From Bacteroidia bacterium (GTDB taxonomy: Bacteria > Bacteroidota > Bacteroidia > Bacteroidales > Prolixibacteraceae), in NCBI GenBank assembly GCA_026391655.1, contig JAPLDR010000101.1, positions 1 to 33,840 of the forward strand: a stretch of DNA of 33,840 nt, given 5' to 3'. Below, in pieces: positions 17,273 through 25,618 of the stretch (within the stretch, counting starts at the first letter, position 1; each line of letters opens with the position of its first letter). Both the position numbers and the translations under genes were made by a program. Under the pieces are notes generated by a model that had not been told where the DNA came from, searched no databases, and saw only the letters and a list, made by a program, of their open reading frames with translations.

Positions 17273-17311
17273 CTAATGGTATAACCTCCAGCCTAAAATG
17301 ACGACAAGCAA

Positions 17312-17941
17312 TCAATGTCCATGGATGTCGTGATATCCGTTAATAATGCTTTTAAAGTTATTTAAAGGATTTTTCCCTATTGAAGCAACATACAAGTGGA
17401 TAATTAAAAAGATTGAAACCAAAAAGCCCAGACTGGCGTGTAAGATGGCTGTTAAAAATATTCCGCTGACTGAATATACATTTTCAATAATTGTTTCCGG
17501 GAATAACAGCGCCAAACCTGTAATAACCAAACCAGGCACGAAAAGGTACATCACTGTAAGATATGAAACTTTTTGCATTGGATTAAATTTCCGTTTTTCA
17601 GACAATGGAAACGGAGGTTGTTGATTTTTAAACATTCCGGAAGTATAATAATCGACTTGCAACTGGAGTCTTTTAAATAATCCTTTCCGTTTTAACCGGT
17701 AATATCTCTTATTGGAAGTCAGTATATTACCAAAAAAAAATAGCAGATAATTAATGGTAACGAGAATGCCGGAAATATTGTGAAGATTAACAGCCAATTC
17801 AAAATTTACTAATCCAAATTTCGGATTTGAAAATTGCATATTTATCCCGGTAACAATCAAAATCAATATGCCCATTGCATTGATTCCGTGCCAGATTCTT
17901 AGCCAGATAGGATAAAAGTAGATTTTATTTTCAGAAATCAT
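17312..17941 (-). CDS. Cytochrome b561-type membrane protein
   Basis: 209 aa with four membrane helices (about 12-32, 54-74, 128-148 and 162-184). Histidines at RIWHGIN, NLHNISG, ILHASLG and IIHLYVA are placed as two bis-His heme b ligand pairs, as in Ni/Fe-hydrogenase or formate dehydrogenase b subunits (Cytochrome_B561 superfamily). It should exchange electrons between menaquinone and a periplasmic partner. That partner is probably the heptaheme protein encoded 3 bp upstream. A strong terminator follows. Confidence 0.85.
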   Translation of the reverse strand: MISENKIYFYPIWLRIWHGINAMGILILIVTGINMQFSNPKFGLVNFELAVNLHNISGILVTINYLLFFFGNILTSNKRYYRLKRKGLFKRLQLQVDYYTSGMFKNQQPPFPLSEKRKFNPMQKVSYLTVMYLFVPGLVITGLALLFPETIIENVYSVSGIFLTAILHASLGFLVSIFLIIHLYVASIGKNPLNNFKSIINGYHDIHGH

Positions 17942-17944
17942 GAT

Positions 17945-18883
17945 TTATTTTTTAATGATTCTAAGGATCACATGAATACAAATACCAGCCAACGCCATGA
18001 TAAAGATAAAAATACTGAAGTTGTTTAGCCAGAAATTTTGGTAAGCTCCAATCACATAAGATTTATTCGCAATAATGGTATTTAGCTTGCCTCCTTCCGA
18101 TCGGCTCTGAAGATTTTTATATTTATACAATGAAGCTACGAGCATCGAATTTTTTGAATGACATTCGACACAATTTTTTAATGCTTTTTCCTTTGGGAGA
18201 ATATTATGAGACACCGACAGGGAATCTACAACCTGGGTATGACACTCGATACATCTTACGTTCTTAAAATGAAGCTCTTGATTAGGTAGCCATCCATGAA
18301 TCTGCGAAAGTGCAGGTTTAAGTGTATCCGATAATAACTGAAACTTGCTATTGTTGCTATGACACGTCATGCACATTTCGTTGCTGAAACCAATAATTTC
18401 ACCAACTACAGAACTTGTACGTGATTTGGCCTGATAATAGTGTTGATTGTGACATTTTGAACAGGTAAAGCTTTCACCACTTTTCTGAAAATGAACGCTC
18501 TTCTGAAATTCTTTTTCAATTTTTTCAAACTGGTAGGCCGCATACTTTTCATCGCCCCCATGACAATCCAAACAGGTGCTCAGCGGCTCTAATTTTAGTT
18601 CAGCATTGTGTGGATATGTGCTGTAAGCAGACGAGTGACAATCGGTGCATTTGAATTTGGCATGAACGCCTGCTGCGAAATGATTTTTATCAAGGATATA
18701 TAACGGATTACTCATCCGTTTGTCTTCTTTTTTAGTTAGTGTATTTTGAAAAGTAAAGGTCTGATGGGTATGACACTTTAAGCATTTATCATTTTCAGGA
18801 GTAAGTGATTTCTCCTGTGCCTGAGATTTTTGGGAAAACCCTAGGAATAGTAATATTAATAAAAAAAGAAAAGAACTCTGCAT
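17945..18883 (-). CDS. Membrane-anchored periplasmic heptaheme cytochrome c
   Basis: 312 aa from ATG 18883 (MQSSFLFLLILLFLGFSQ, signal peptide). A GTG at 18934 is also open, but it lies within the stem of an intrinsic terminator, so the ATG is preferred. Seven CXXCH sites: CLKCH, CTDCH, CLDCH, CSKCH, CMTCH, CIECH, CVECH. A single C-terminal helix (FSIFIFIMALAGICIHVILR) ends in KK, so it is tail-anchored in the inner membrane with the hemes outside. Together with the b561 gene 3 bp downstream it forms a likely quinol-cytochrome c module. Confidence 0.88.
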   Translation of the reverse strand: MQSSFLFLLILLFLGFSQKSQAQEKSLTPENDKCLKCHTHQTFTFQNTLTKKEDKRMSNPLYILDKNHFAAGVHAKFKCTDCHSSAYSTYPHNAELKLEPLSTCLDCHGGDEKYAAYQFEKIEKEFQKSVHFQKSGESFTCSKCHNQHYYQAKSRTSSVVGEIIGFSNEMCMTCHSNNSKFQLLSDTLKPALSQIHGWLPNQELHFKNVRCIECHTQVVDSLSVSHNILPKEKALKNCVECHSKNSMLVASLYKYKNLQSRSEGGKLNTIIANKSYVIGAYQNFWLNNFSIFIFIMALAGICIHVILRIIKK

Positions 18884-18897
18884 AGCCAGCCTGTTAA

Positions 18898-18935
18898 ATA
18901 AAAATGCTGAAGCCCGGATTTTGGACTTCAGCACT
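18898..18935 (-). terminator. Intrinsic terminator between monoheme and heptaheme genes
   Basis: An 11-bp stem on the minus strand (TGCTGAAGTCC / GGGCTTCAGCA, one G-T pair), loop AAAATCC, then TTTTTATTT. It may set the ratio between the monoheme and heptaheme products. Confidence 0.85.
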
Positions 18936-18949
18936 TTTTAAAATAATTA

Positions 18950-19372
18950 TTATTTTAAAGTTCGGATGTAATTAACAACAGCCCAACGATCTTGCTCATC
19001 TGGAATTTTTTTCTCGAAATTTGGCATTTCATCACGACCAATAAAGGACTGAAAATAAATAACGCCATCACTTTGACCTTGAAATTCAGCAGTTTTAAGC
19101 GAATTTATTTTTGTTTTCATGCTGGTTGCTTTAGGACCATCACCTACGCCAAGGCCTCCATGGCACGATTTGCAATGTTTTGCATAAAGTAATTTTCCAA
19201 CATTTTCAGCGTCCGCTTTTCCTTTCTGTGGATTATTCATGCTTTTGTATTTAGCCGGAATAACCCAAGGTGCACCAGCTTTCTGATCCTGAGGAGCTAC
19301 AAAGGCAAAAAGCACGACAGCAATCATGATCGCCCCTGCACTACAAAACAAATTTCTCAAAGTCTTTTTCAT
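18950..19372 (-). CDS. Periplasmic monoheme cytochrome c (class I)
   Basis: 140 aa with a signal peptide (LFCSAGAIMIAVVLFAFVAP). A single CKSCH site lies at about residues 67-71 (LLYAKHCKSCHGGLGVGDGP). The distal Met ligand is probably in GRDEMPNFEKKIPDEQDRW, and WAVVNYIRTLK is the typical C-terminal helix of class I c-type cytochromes. It should be a soluble or membrane-tethered one-electron carrier. It is followed by a terminator and preceded by the beta-barrel gene. Confidence 0.9.
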   Translation of the reverse strand: MKKTLRNLFCSAGAIMIAVVLFAFVAPQDQKAGAPWVIPAKYKSMNNPQKGKADAENVGKLLYAKHCKSCHGGLGVGDGPKATSMKTKINSLKTAEFQGQSDGVIYFQSFIGRDEMPNFEKKIPDEQDRWAVVNYIRTLK

Positions 19373-19448
19373 ATTACTACATTTTTATGAATTAATACTT
19401 CCCGAATGATAACAAATATCCGGCCAAAATGCAATTAACTATAAATTA

Positions 19449-20375
19449 TCAAAAGCCCCACAAGCGGGTAATGTTAAAACCAATGGAAAATTGGTGTTTA
19501 GTGAAGTCATTCTGATTCCACATCATATTATCCTGGGGCAATAAACCATTTGCTGTTCCCATGTAAATCTGGAATGCATGTGTACTGGTTGAAACTTCAT
19601 AGCCAAAAGCCAGATTTGGTTTTGGATGATTCGTCCATTCATGTTGTTCTGATATCTCTTTAATTTTTAATGGTGCGTCATAATTAAAGATAATTGATCC
19701 CTGCGGAGATACTTTTATCCTGCCATTAAAATGAACGCCGATTTTATCATGGTCGTAAAGAACTCCAACTGAATTGTAGTGTGTAAAACTTACAGCTGCC
19801 TGAAGTGACAACCAATCGTTAAATTTCCTGCCAATAATCAATTCAGAAAAAAAGCTTAACCGATCTAACGATTTGTACCTTTCATACAGGCCTCTATGGT
19901 AAGCTTCCCGAACCTGGCCTGATTCAAAGGCACTTGTATTCCTTCCGTCGATAGCCATATTACCATACAATGCAACGGCAACAGGAAATGTATTTTTACG
20001 TGTTTGATTGAAGATAGTCCATTTGGCATTAAGATCTGGAGTCATATTCTTCTTCGTTATTCCGACACCAACCTGAAAATTCTTTAGTATTACATAGTTC
20101 AATCCCAACCGGATATTAGTGCCTGGTGCATAAATTCCCCACAAATCAGAATGTCCATTTTCGATGGGTCCGAATTTGTGTTGGATAACGGCTTCGAGTG
20201 TATTGACAGCAGGTATGACAGTTGTTTGAGCATCAATTAGATAGCCACTTTCAAACGGTGACCGGACTGGTTTGTCTTTTTCTTTAACCCCGGTTGTATC
20301 AGTTGCCACGTCCTGGGCAAATGAAATAGTCGAAATCATCGAAAAAAGAATTATAAACAAGATATTTTTTTTCAT
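19449..20375 (-). CDS. DUF5777-type outer-membrane beta-barrel protein
   Basis: 308 aa with a signal peptide (MKKNILFIILFSMISTISFA) and alternating aromatic and polar strands throughout. VIQHKFGPI, LWGIYAPGTNIRLGLNY, STHAFQIYMG and a C-terminal Phe (ITRLWGF) match, as I remember them, the DUF5777 family, which is predicted to form an outer-membrane barrel. In Bacteroidota this family is often found beside cytochrome or YceI-like genes. Here it lies between the monoheme cytochrome and a heme lipoprotein, so it may be the outer-membrane part of an electron path. There is no experimental basis for this. Confidence 0.7.
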   Translation of the reverse strand: MKKNILFIILFSMISTISFAQDVATDTTGVKEKDKPVRSPFESGYLIDAQTTVIPAVNTLEAVIQHKFGPIENGHSDLWGIYAPGTNIRLGLNYVILKNFQVGVGITKKNMTPDLNAKWTIFNQTRKNTFPVAVALYGNMAIDGRNTSAFESGQVREAYHRGLYERYKSLDRLSFFSELIIGRKFNDWLSLQAAVSFTHYNSVGVLYDHDKIGVHFNGRIKVSPQGSIIFNYDAPLKIKEISEQHEWTNHPKPNLAFGYEVSTSTHAFQIYMGTANGLLPQDNMMWNQNDFTKHQFSIGFNITRLWGF

Positions 20376-20399
20376 TTCTGCGAATATTAAATGTTTGCA

Positions 20400-20774
20400 C
20401 TAATTGTTTTTGGCACCTTCTTTTATCCATGCAAGAATAATCGCAGCTTCACCTGCAGTGTACTTTTTCCACGTATGTGTACTAGTTGTGGGGGAAGGGA
20501 AAGAATATATCATACTCTGCTCCGGAGTCCCTGCATTTACAAGAGCGGGCACGATTGACGCGAATGATAAATCCGGTGATTGTCCTCCTGATTTATGACA
20601 AGCTGTACATTTGGTGGCTGTCGAAAAAATGGGTGCTACTTGCGTTGAAAAACTAATAGGGTTGCCGGTGTTATTAGTCGGCGCAGCTTCTTCCGGGATA
20701 ATAAAATCGTATTTGCAACCATTTATGAACAATGCAAACAAAATGGAAATAAGGAATATTGTACGTTTTTTCAT
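20400..20774 (-). CDS. Heme-binding lipoprotein with one CXXCH
   Basis: 124 aa from ATG 20774 (MKKRTIFLISILFALFINGC). The lipobox FINGC marks an outer-membrane or surface lipoprotein; an upstream start at 20813 would bury the signal. The mature protein has FSTQVAPIFSTATKCTACHKSGG, where CTACH binds one heme c, and AIILAWIKEGAKNN, the end of a cytochrome-c-like domain found in many Bacteroidota lipoproteins. It lies 24 bp upstream of the barrel gene and downstream of the collagen-like multiheme lipoprotein. Confidence 0.85.
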   Translation of the reverse strand: MKKRTIFLISILFALFINGCKYDFIIPEEAAPTNNTGNPISFSTQVAPIFSTATKCTACHKSGGQSPDLSFASIVPALVNAGTPEQSMIYSFPSPTTSTHTWKKYTAGEAAIILAWIKEGAKNN

Positions 20775-20798
20775 AGTATACATTTTTAATTTTAATGC

Positions 20799-20838
20799 AA
20801 AAAAAGACTTCAATTTCTATAAAAAGAAGCCTTTTTTT
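20799..20838 (-). terminator. Intrinsic terminator after the collagen-like multiheme gene
   Basis: A 13-bp stem on the minus strand (A7 GGCTTC / GAAGTC T7, one G-T pair) ends in a T run, just before the heme lipoprotein start. Confidence 0.8.
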
Positions 20839-20858
20839 TATCCATTCACGATACCCGT

Positions 20859-22190
20859 TTAGAGTTTTGCAATTGTGTTTGTCAGCAATGCTTTTGTATA
20901 AGCAAAATTATGAATTCCTAAACTGTAATCTCTTAAGCATAACTGGAAGTTGATAAGTGCACCCATCTGGGCATTAGATAATGTAATGATTGGTAAAGTT
21001 GCGTTATAGGCAATCTGATCAGTACTCCAGGTTGCAGGAGGTGTTCCAACATATTTGAAGCTCTTTGCATTATAGGTTTGAGCAGTGGGATTCGTAATTG
21101 GATCATAAATGTTCAGATATCCGTCGTAATTGTTTGCTGTAATACCATACCAAAGGTTAGTCGCGGAATCGCCATTTCTGTTCATAATATCAACACCACC
21201 AACAGTTAGTTTAGCTGCAAGAGATGCCAACAGAGTTTTAATCTCATTCCGTGGATTCAGCCAAAGCGTTGTAGATGTCGCTGTGACAGCAGTGGAGTGG
21301 CATCCGGTAACATTACAACCATCAAATTTACCTAATGCACTAAATGTGTGTCCACCAGCTCTTCCGACCATAGTTCCCATGTGACAATCAGAGCATGAAG
21401 CAACAGTAGTGTGTGTTGAATTGGTGTATGCCAATGTTCCCGGAAACTCGACTCCACCCATTCCTGCATAAACCGCGCCTATTGCCCCATAATGGGTATG
21501 CGTTCTGTAACTCGGTTTAATAATATTGGTAGTACCGGTAGGGTTGCCATCATACACAACACCTGTTGCAGTTGCCAAAGCAACATAGTCTAATACATTA
21601 CCTGTTAATGCATTGGTAAACGGACGTGGCTGGTGACATTTTACACACAAGTTACTTTTACCGCCATCGGCTTTCAAGTCAATTGTTTTTTTACCTCCCC
21701 ACATGGTCATTGGAACCGGTGCTACGGTAGTAAATGCCAGGTCTGCAGTTCCATAGGTTGTATGCAATGCACTATGGCAAGTAGAGCAACCAATCTCACC
21801 GTATGCCGCAGAAGCAATAGTACTGTAATCATTAACATATTTTCCTGTTGTTGCATTTAAAGTAAATGTAGACGGAACTTTATTCGCTACCACATATTTA
21901 AAGGCCTCCTGAGCATGACAAGGAGTACAACCCGTATTCCCTGATTCTTCGAAAGCCGCTTCACCATAACTGTGTTTTGAGAACTCGAATTGAGTAGCAA
22001 TCAAATCAACTTTGGTGGCGGTATGACAAATTTTGCAGGTTTCATTGGCATCAACACCATCTTTCCCGTCTTTACCATCTGCACCTGTATTACCAGTTAA
22101 GCCCATCGGGCCTTCTTTAACGCATGAAGATGCAATAAACATGATTGAAAACGCAAAAAGCAAAAACCGGGTAACATTTTTAAGTTTCAT
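20859..22190 (-). CDS. Multiheme c lipoprotein with collagen-like spacer
   Basis: 443 aa. The signal ends in lipobox ASSC (lipidated Cys at about residue 23). Residues 27-48 form collagen-like G-X-Y triplets (GPMGLTGNTGADGKDGKDG). Heme sites then follow: CKICH, CTPCH, CSTCH, CVKCH, CSDCH and CNVTGCH (CX4CH), so five canonical and one variant. The tail has LRDYSLGIHNFAYTKALL, as in NrfA/OTR-like multiheme proteins. It is likely an outer-membrane lipoprotein that holds a heme chain away from the membrane by a stiff linker. It lies first after the FNR-like gene, with a perfect FNR-type box 265 bp upstream. Confidence 0.85.
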   Translation of the reverse strand: MKLKNVTRFLLFAFSIMFIASSCVKEGPMGLTGNTGADGKDGKDGVDANETCKICHTATKVDLIATQFEFSKHSYGEAAFEESGNTGCTPCHAQEAFKYVVANKVPSTFTLNATTGKYVNDYSTIASAAYGEIGCSTCHSALHTTYGTADLAFTTVAPVPMTMWGGKKTIDLKADGGKSNLCVKCHQPRPFTNALTGNVLDYVALATATGVVYDGNPTGTTNIIKPSYRTHTHYGAIGAVYAGMGGVEFPGTLAYTNSTHTTVASCSDCHMGTMVGRAGGHTFSALGKFDGCNVTGCHSTAVTATSTTLWLNPRNEIKTLLASLAAKLTVGGVDIMNRNGDSATNLWYGITANNYDGYLNIYDPITNPTAQTYNAKSFKYVGTPPATWSTDQIAYNATLPIITLSNAQMGALINFQLCLRDYSLGIHNFAYTKALLTNTIAKL

Positions 22191-22383
22191 AAAATAAGTA
22201 TATTAAGGGTTCTGTTATTATTCATAATAAATGTGAAATATAGGAAACGGCTTTCCCAAGAGCTAAATTTTAGGAATGCCCATAAGTTTATTTGTTTTAA
22301 TTACTGTTAAAATTAATCATTTTTTACAAATTTTTACGTGAGTAAAAGTATAATTGCTCTGCAAATAAACAAATGCAAATAGG

Positions 22384-22388
22384 TTGAT
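22384..22388. promoter_or_regulatory. Isolated TTGAT half-site upstream of the multiheme lipoprotein
   Basis: TTGATATG at 22384, followed 6 nt later by ATTACT as in copy B of the repeated element. The expected second half-site at +22 is degenerate. Weak evidence. Confidence 0.3.
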
Positions 22389-22446
22389 ATGTTTACATTA
22401 CTGTACGAACATATAACAGATAAAATATGTCTCCATGTCAATGATA

Positions 22447-22464
22447 AATTGATATATATCAATT
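22447..22464. promoter_or_regulatory. Perfect FNR-type palindrome
   Basis: AATTGATATATATCAATT is a perfect 18-bp palindrome whose core is TTGAT-ATAT-ATCAA, the FNR consensus. It overlaps the stop codon of the FNR-like gene (22463-22465) and is centred about 265 bp upstream of the multiheme lipoprotein start. Autoregulation or control of the downstream cytochrome genes is inferred. Confidence 0.6.
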
Positions 22465-23197
22465 ATCCATTTTTACTGATCTCGATAAGATCCTCCTCCT
22501 TAAGTATATTGATTGTATTCCGAGTGTGATTAATAATGCCTGAGTCTTCAAATTCTTTTAAATTACGGATAAAACTTTCTTTGGTCATACCCGACATATC
22601 GGCAAGTTCCTGTTTGGAAAGGATAAATTGATATGGATTTGATAAATAAATCTCATTTTTTAAATAGAGCAGGGTATCGGCAACTCTTCCGGGCATATAT
22701 TTGTGAATCAGATTGATAAGTGTTTTGTGCATTTTGATGTGTTGCCCGTTATAGAGTTTTAACAAATCCAGGGTGAAAACGCTGTTAACTGATAATACTG
22801 TGAATATTTTGGATGTTTCTATAAAACAACATTCAATATCGGTTAATGCTGCTACGGTAAAATGATGTGTGTCGTCAATGATGGTACCGCCGCCGGTGAA
22901 AATATTGTTGTCTTTTATAATATCAACGATCAGATTTTTCCCTTTTGGACCTTCAGAGACCACTTTTGCATAACCACTTCTGATACAAATAATATGGGTT
23001 AAAGGTGTATTTTGTTTGGTGATTGTCTCTCCGGCACGAAATTTTATTTGTCGCTTATTATCCATTATTGATCGTAGCTCATCTTTAGTGAGATTGTTAA
23101 ATATGTGAGTGACACCACAATTATTTCGGTTAAGACAACAATCGTAAGTACAACCCTGACATTTATCGCAGTTAGTTAAAAATGGGAATGCAGACAT
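22463..23197 (-). CDS. Crp/Fnr-family regulator with N-terminal cysteine cluster
   Basis: 244 aa. The N-terminus has six cysteines (C10, C13, C16, C20, C21, C27), and the cyclic-nucleotide-like beta roll (about 30-150) carries C123-C124 where E. coli FNR has C122. This pattern suits an Fe-S redox or oxygen sensor. The C-terminal winged helix has LSKQELADMSGMTKESFIRN, whose recognition helix keeps the Glu and Arg of CRP/FNR (E..xR), as needed to read a TGA-containing half-site; FNR's Ser is Ile here. It is probably the regulator of the adjacent cytochrome genes. Imperfect promoter: TTG-N18-TATATTCG upstream. Confidence 0.88.
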   Translation of the reverse strand: MSAFPFLTNCDKCQGCTYDCCLNRNNCGVTHIFNNLTKDELRSIMDNKRQIKFRAGETITKQNTPLTHIICIRSGYAKVVSEGPKGKNLIVDIIKDNNIFTGGGTIIDDTHHFTVAALTDIECCFIETSKIFTVLSVNSVFTLDLLKLYNGQHIKMHKTLINLIHKYMPGRVADTLLYLKNEIYLSNPYQFILSKQELADMSGMTKESFIRNLKEFEDSGIINHTRNTINILKEEDLIEISKNG

Positions 23198-23350
23198 ATA
23201 GATATATTAATTTGTATGCGAATATAGGCTAAATATTCCATATACAATACTTAACAATTAAGTTGTGTGAATGTTTAAATGCTTTTTAATTAGGTATTAA
23301 TTCTCTATTTCGTTTTTCATTCTTTTTACCGCATGACCGTGTGGCTCTAC

Positions 23351-24199
23351 TTATCTGAAATTTTTGCGGTATTCAGAGGGTGTCATTTTCATGATACTCT
23401 TGAAATAAAAATTGAAATTCGCAAGGTTATTGTATCCACATTCGAAGCAAATTTGTGCAATTGGTTTCTCTGATTTTGATAACATATTGGATGCCTGACT
23501 TATGCGGATATCTTTCATATATTGCATAAACGATTTTCCGGTTCTTTTTTTGAAAAAGCGACAAAACGAACCTGGTGCCATATGAAGCAATCCTGCGGCC
23601 GTTTCGAGTGTGATGGTGTCTTGTATATTTCGTAAGACATAATCGTAAACCGTTTTAATCTGATAAAGATCCATGTAATAGCTGGCTGGTAACTCAGGTG
23701 TAAGTGAGAGTATTTCCTGATCTTTAATTTCAGCCAAAGTTTGTAGTAGTTTAATTAATGCAATAAAACTTTCAATGCCATGTAAATCAGTTAACTGTTC
23801 TATCTGAAACGCGATTGACTTCACTTCATCACCTTTAAAGGCAATTCCGCTTAATGCCCTGCCAAAAAGGTTTTGAATCGATTCAAGCTCCGGGATTTGA
23901 ATCAGGCAATTGTTAATCAATGTTTCAGAAATGTATAATACCAAACATTCAGGAGAATTACTTCTTTCAGGTTCGTTGATTTCACGACTATGTGGTAAAT
24001 CGGGGCCGAGTAAAACCAGATCGTAGTTTTCGAATGGTGCTATATTATTGCCTGCAATTCGTTTTCCGCTTCCAGATTTAATCAAATTCAGTTCAAAGTT
24101 TTTATGCGCATGAAGGACAGAGAATTCTTCGTATTGCTGATTTTGAACCCAAAAGGATTTTCCCTGAGGGATGTTAATCATCGTAAACTGAAATTTCAT
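23351..24199 (-). CDS. AraC-family transcriptional regulator
   Basis: 282 aa. An N-terminal cupin-like ligand domain (VLHAHKNFELNLIKSGSG, LLGPDLPHS) is followed from about residue 180 by two helix-turn-helix motifs (TLETAAGLLHMAPGSFCRFF and PIAQICFECGYNNLANFNF, ending in MTPSEYRKNFR). It should bind a sugar-like ligand and control nearby catabolic genes. It lies 30 bp downstream of the Gfo/Idh/MocA gene on the same strand, so the two probably form a transcript. Confidence 0.92.
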   Translation of the reverse strand: MKFQFTMINIPQGKSFWVQNQQYEEFSVLHAHKNFELNLIKSGSGKRIAGNNIAPFENYDLVLLGPDLPHSREINEPERSNSPECLVLYISETLINNCLIQIPELESIQNLFGRALSGIAFKGDEVKSIAFQIEQLTDLHGIESFIALIKLLQTLAEIKDQEILSLTPELPASYYMDLYQIKTVYDYVLRNIQDTITLETAAGLLHMAPGSFCRFFKKRTGKSFMQYMKDIRISQASNMLSKSEKPIAQICFECGYNNLANFNFYFKSIMKMTPSEYRKNFR

Positions 24200-24229
24200 C
24201 TTTTACTTTTATAAACCGACCAAATTAAA

Positions 24230-25546
24230 TTACAATACAGGTAGTTTCCAGGGTTCCCGGTAAGTGAGTTTTGTGAATTTATTGGCCTCTTCTTCAACGA
24301 ATTTCATATTCAGGGCATCCCAATGTAAAAGATTTCCTGCCCGATAAGCAATATTTCCCATTTCAGAAATGATGGCAGTTTTAGCGCCAACCTCGACTGA
24401 AGCATTCGGTTTTTCACCCTTTCTGATTCCGTTCAGGAAGTTTTTCACATGCTCTTTTAACCCGCCGATTGCCGGTTGCATTGGAACATCTGCAATGTAT
24501 TTTTTCTGATCCTTGTTACTTACTTCTGATGTTACCAGCCAGCCGTTTCTCGAGACAATCAATGTCCCTTTGGTTCCCGTGAACGAAACACCATGGTGCA
24601 TTCCATATGGGCCCAAACGAGGAATCAAACCACATTCCCAAATCATTGTGTGACTCGGATAGTTGTATAAAGCCTGCTGTATATCAGGAGTCTCAATTAC
24701 ACCTTTGTTTAAGTAGCATCCGCCTCCGGGAGAGACCGAATCGGGATAACCGGCATTCATTCCGTAAATGGCAAAATCGAGCAGGTGAACACCCCAGTCG
24801 GTCATTGCACCACCCGCATAATCCCAAAACCACCTGAAATCGTAATGGAAACGGTTTTTATTGAACGGGCGTTCGCGTGCGGGCCCCAGCCACATGTTAT
24901 AATCGACGTAATCGGGAGCAGCAGAATCGGGTTGTGCGGGTACCGGTTCGCCCATTCCTTTGTAAATCCAGGCTTTCACGAGGTTAACGTCACCCAGTTT
25001 TCCTGATTGTACGTAGTCTGATGCATCGAACCAGTGTTTCGAGCTGCGTTGCCACATCCCAACCTGTACAACTTGTTTGGGATATTTTGCTGCAGCTTTG
25101 ACCATCATCAGGCACTCTTCGATGCTATGACCCATTGGCTTTTCGACATAAACGTGTTTTCCGGCTTCGAGTGCCATCATCATCATTAACGCGTGCCAGT
25201 GATCGGGTGTTCCTATAATTACAACATCAATCTCCTTTAATTCCAGTAATTTCCGAAAATCTGCAAAAACCTGAGGCCGTTTGCTTTTCAATTTTTCAAC
25301 TTCGGAAGCTCTGTCATCGAGAATCTTTTTGTCGACATCACACAGTGCAATGCATTCAACATTTTCTTCATCCAGAAAAGCTTTTAAGTCGGTAAATCCC
25401 ATGCTTCTGCAACCAATCAGCGCCACCCCGATTTTATCCGTAGGGCTACTGCAACTTACGCTCCAGGGAATCATTGAGACAGCTATGGTTGTACCTGCAA
25501 CTGCTCCCGATTTTTTCACAAACGATCTGCGGTTAATCTCTTTCAT
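24230..25546 (-). CDS. Exported Gfo/Idh/MocA-family oxidoreductase
   Basis: 438 aa with a Tat-like signal (NRRSFVKKSGAVAGTTIAVS). The Rossmann domain reads GVALIGCRSMGFTDLKAF, then VVIIGTPDHWHALMMMMALE and VYVEKPMGHS with the family's catalytic EKP lysine. The C-terminal alpha/beta domain has FRWFWDYAGGAMTDWGVHLLD. Exported members include GH109-like NAD-dependent enzymes, but whether it acts as a glycosidase or a dehydrogenase is not visible. It is followed closely by an AraC regulator. Confidence 0.9.
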   Translation of the reverse strand: MKEINRRSFVKKSGAVAGTTIAVSMIPWSVSCSSPTDKIGVALIGCRSMGFTDLKAFLDEENVECIALCDVDKKILDDRASEVEKLKSKRPQVFADFRKLLELKEIDVVIIGTPDHWHALMMMMALEAGKHVYVEKPMGHSIEECLMMVKAAAKYPKQVVQVGMWQRSSKHWFDASDYVQSGKLGDVNLVKAWIYKGMGEPVPAQPDSAAPDYVDYNMWLGPARERPFNKNRFHYDFRWFWDYAGGAMTDWGVHLLDFAIYGMNAGYPDSVSPGGGCYLNKGVIETPDIQQALYNYPSHTMIWECGLIPRLGPYGMHHGVSFTGTKGTLIVSRNGWLVTSEVSNKDQKKYIADVPMQPAIGGLKEHVKNFLNGIRKGEKPNASVEVGAKTAIISEMGNIAYRAGNLLHWDALNMKFVEEEANKFTKLTYREPWKLPVL

Positions 25547-25610
25547 TTCTTTATTCTGATTTTAGGTATTCTCTGTCAATGACAGTTTTTGCATGTTCCT
25601 TAACGGAAAG

Positions 25611-25618
25611 CAAACCTA
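25611..25618 (-). promoter_or_regulatory. -7 box of the Gfo/Idh/MocA gene
   Basis: TAGGTTTG on the minus strand matches TAnnTTTG 64 bp before the ATG. No clear -33 TTG is seen. Confidence 0.4.

Noticed and set aside
19449-20375. The barrel as an MtrB homolog
   Set aside because: At 308 aa it is less than half the size of MtrB and lacks its CXXC start; only a functional analogy can be proposed.
11845-22190. A nitrate or nitrite reductase system (Nap/Nrf)
   Set aside because: NapC-like and c554-like parts are present, but no molybdopterin subunit and no NrfA-type active-site CXXCK or matching heme order.
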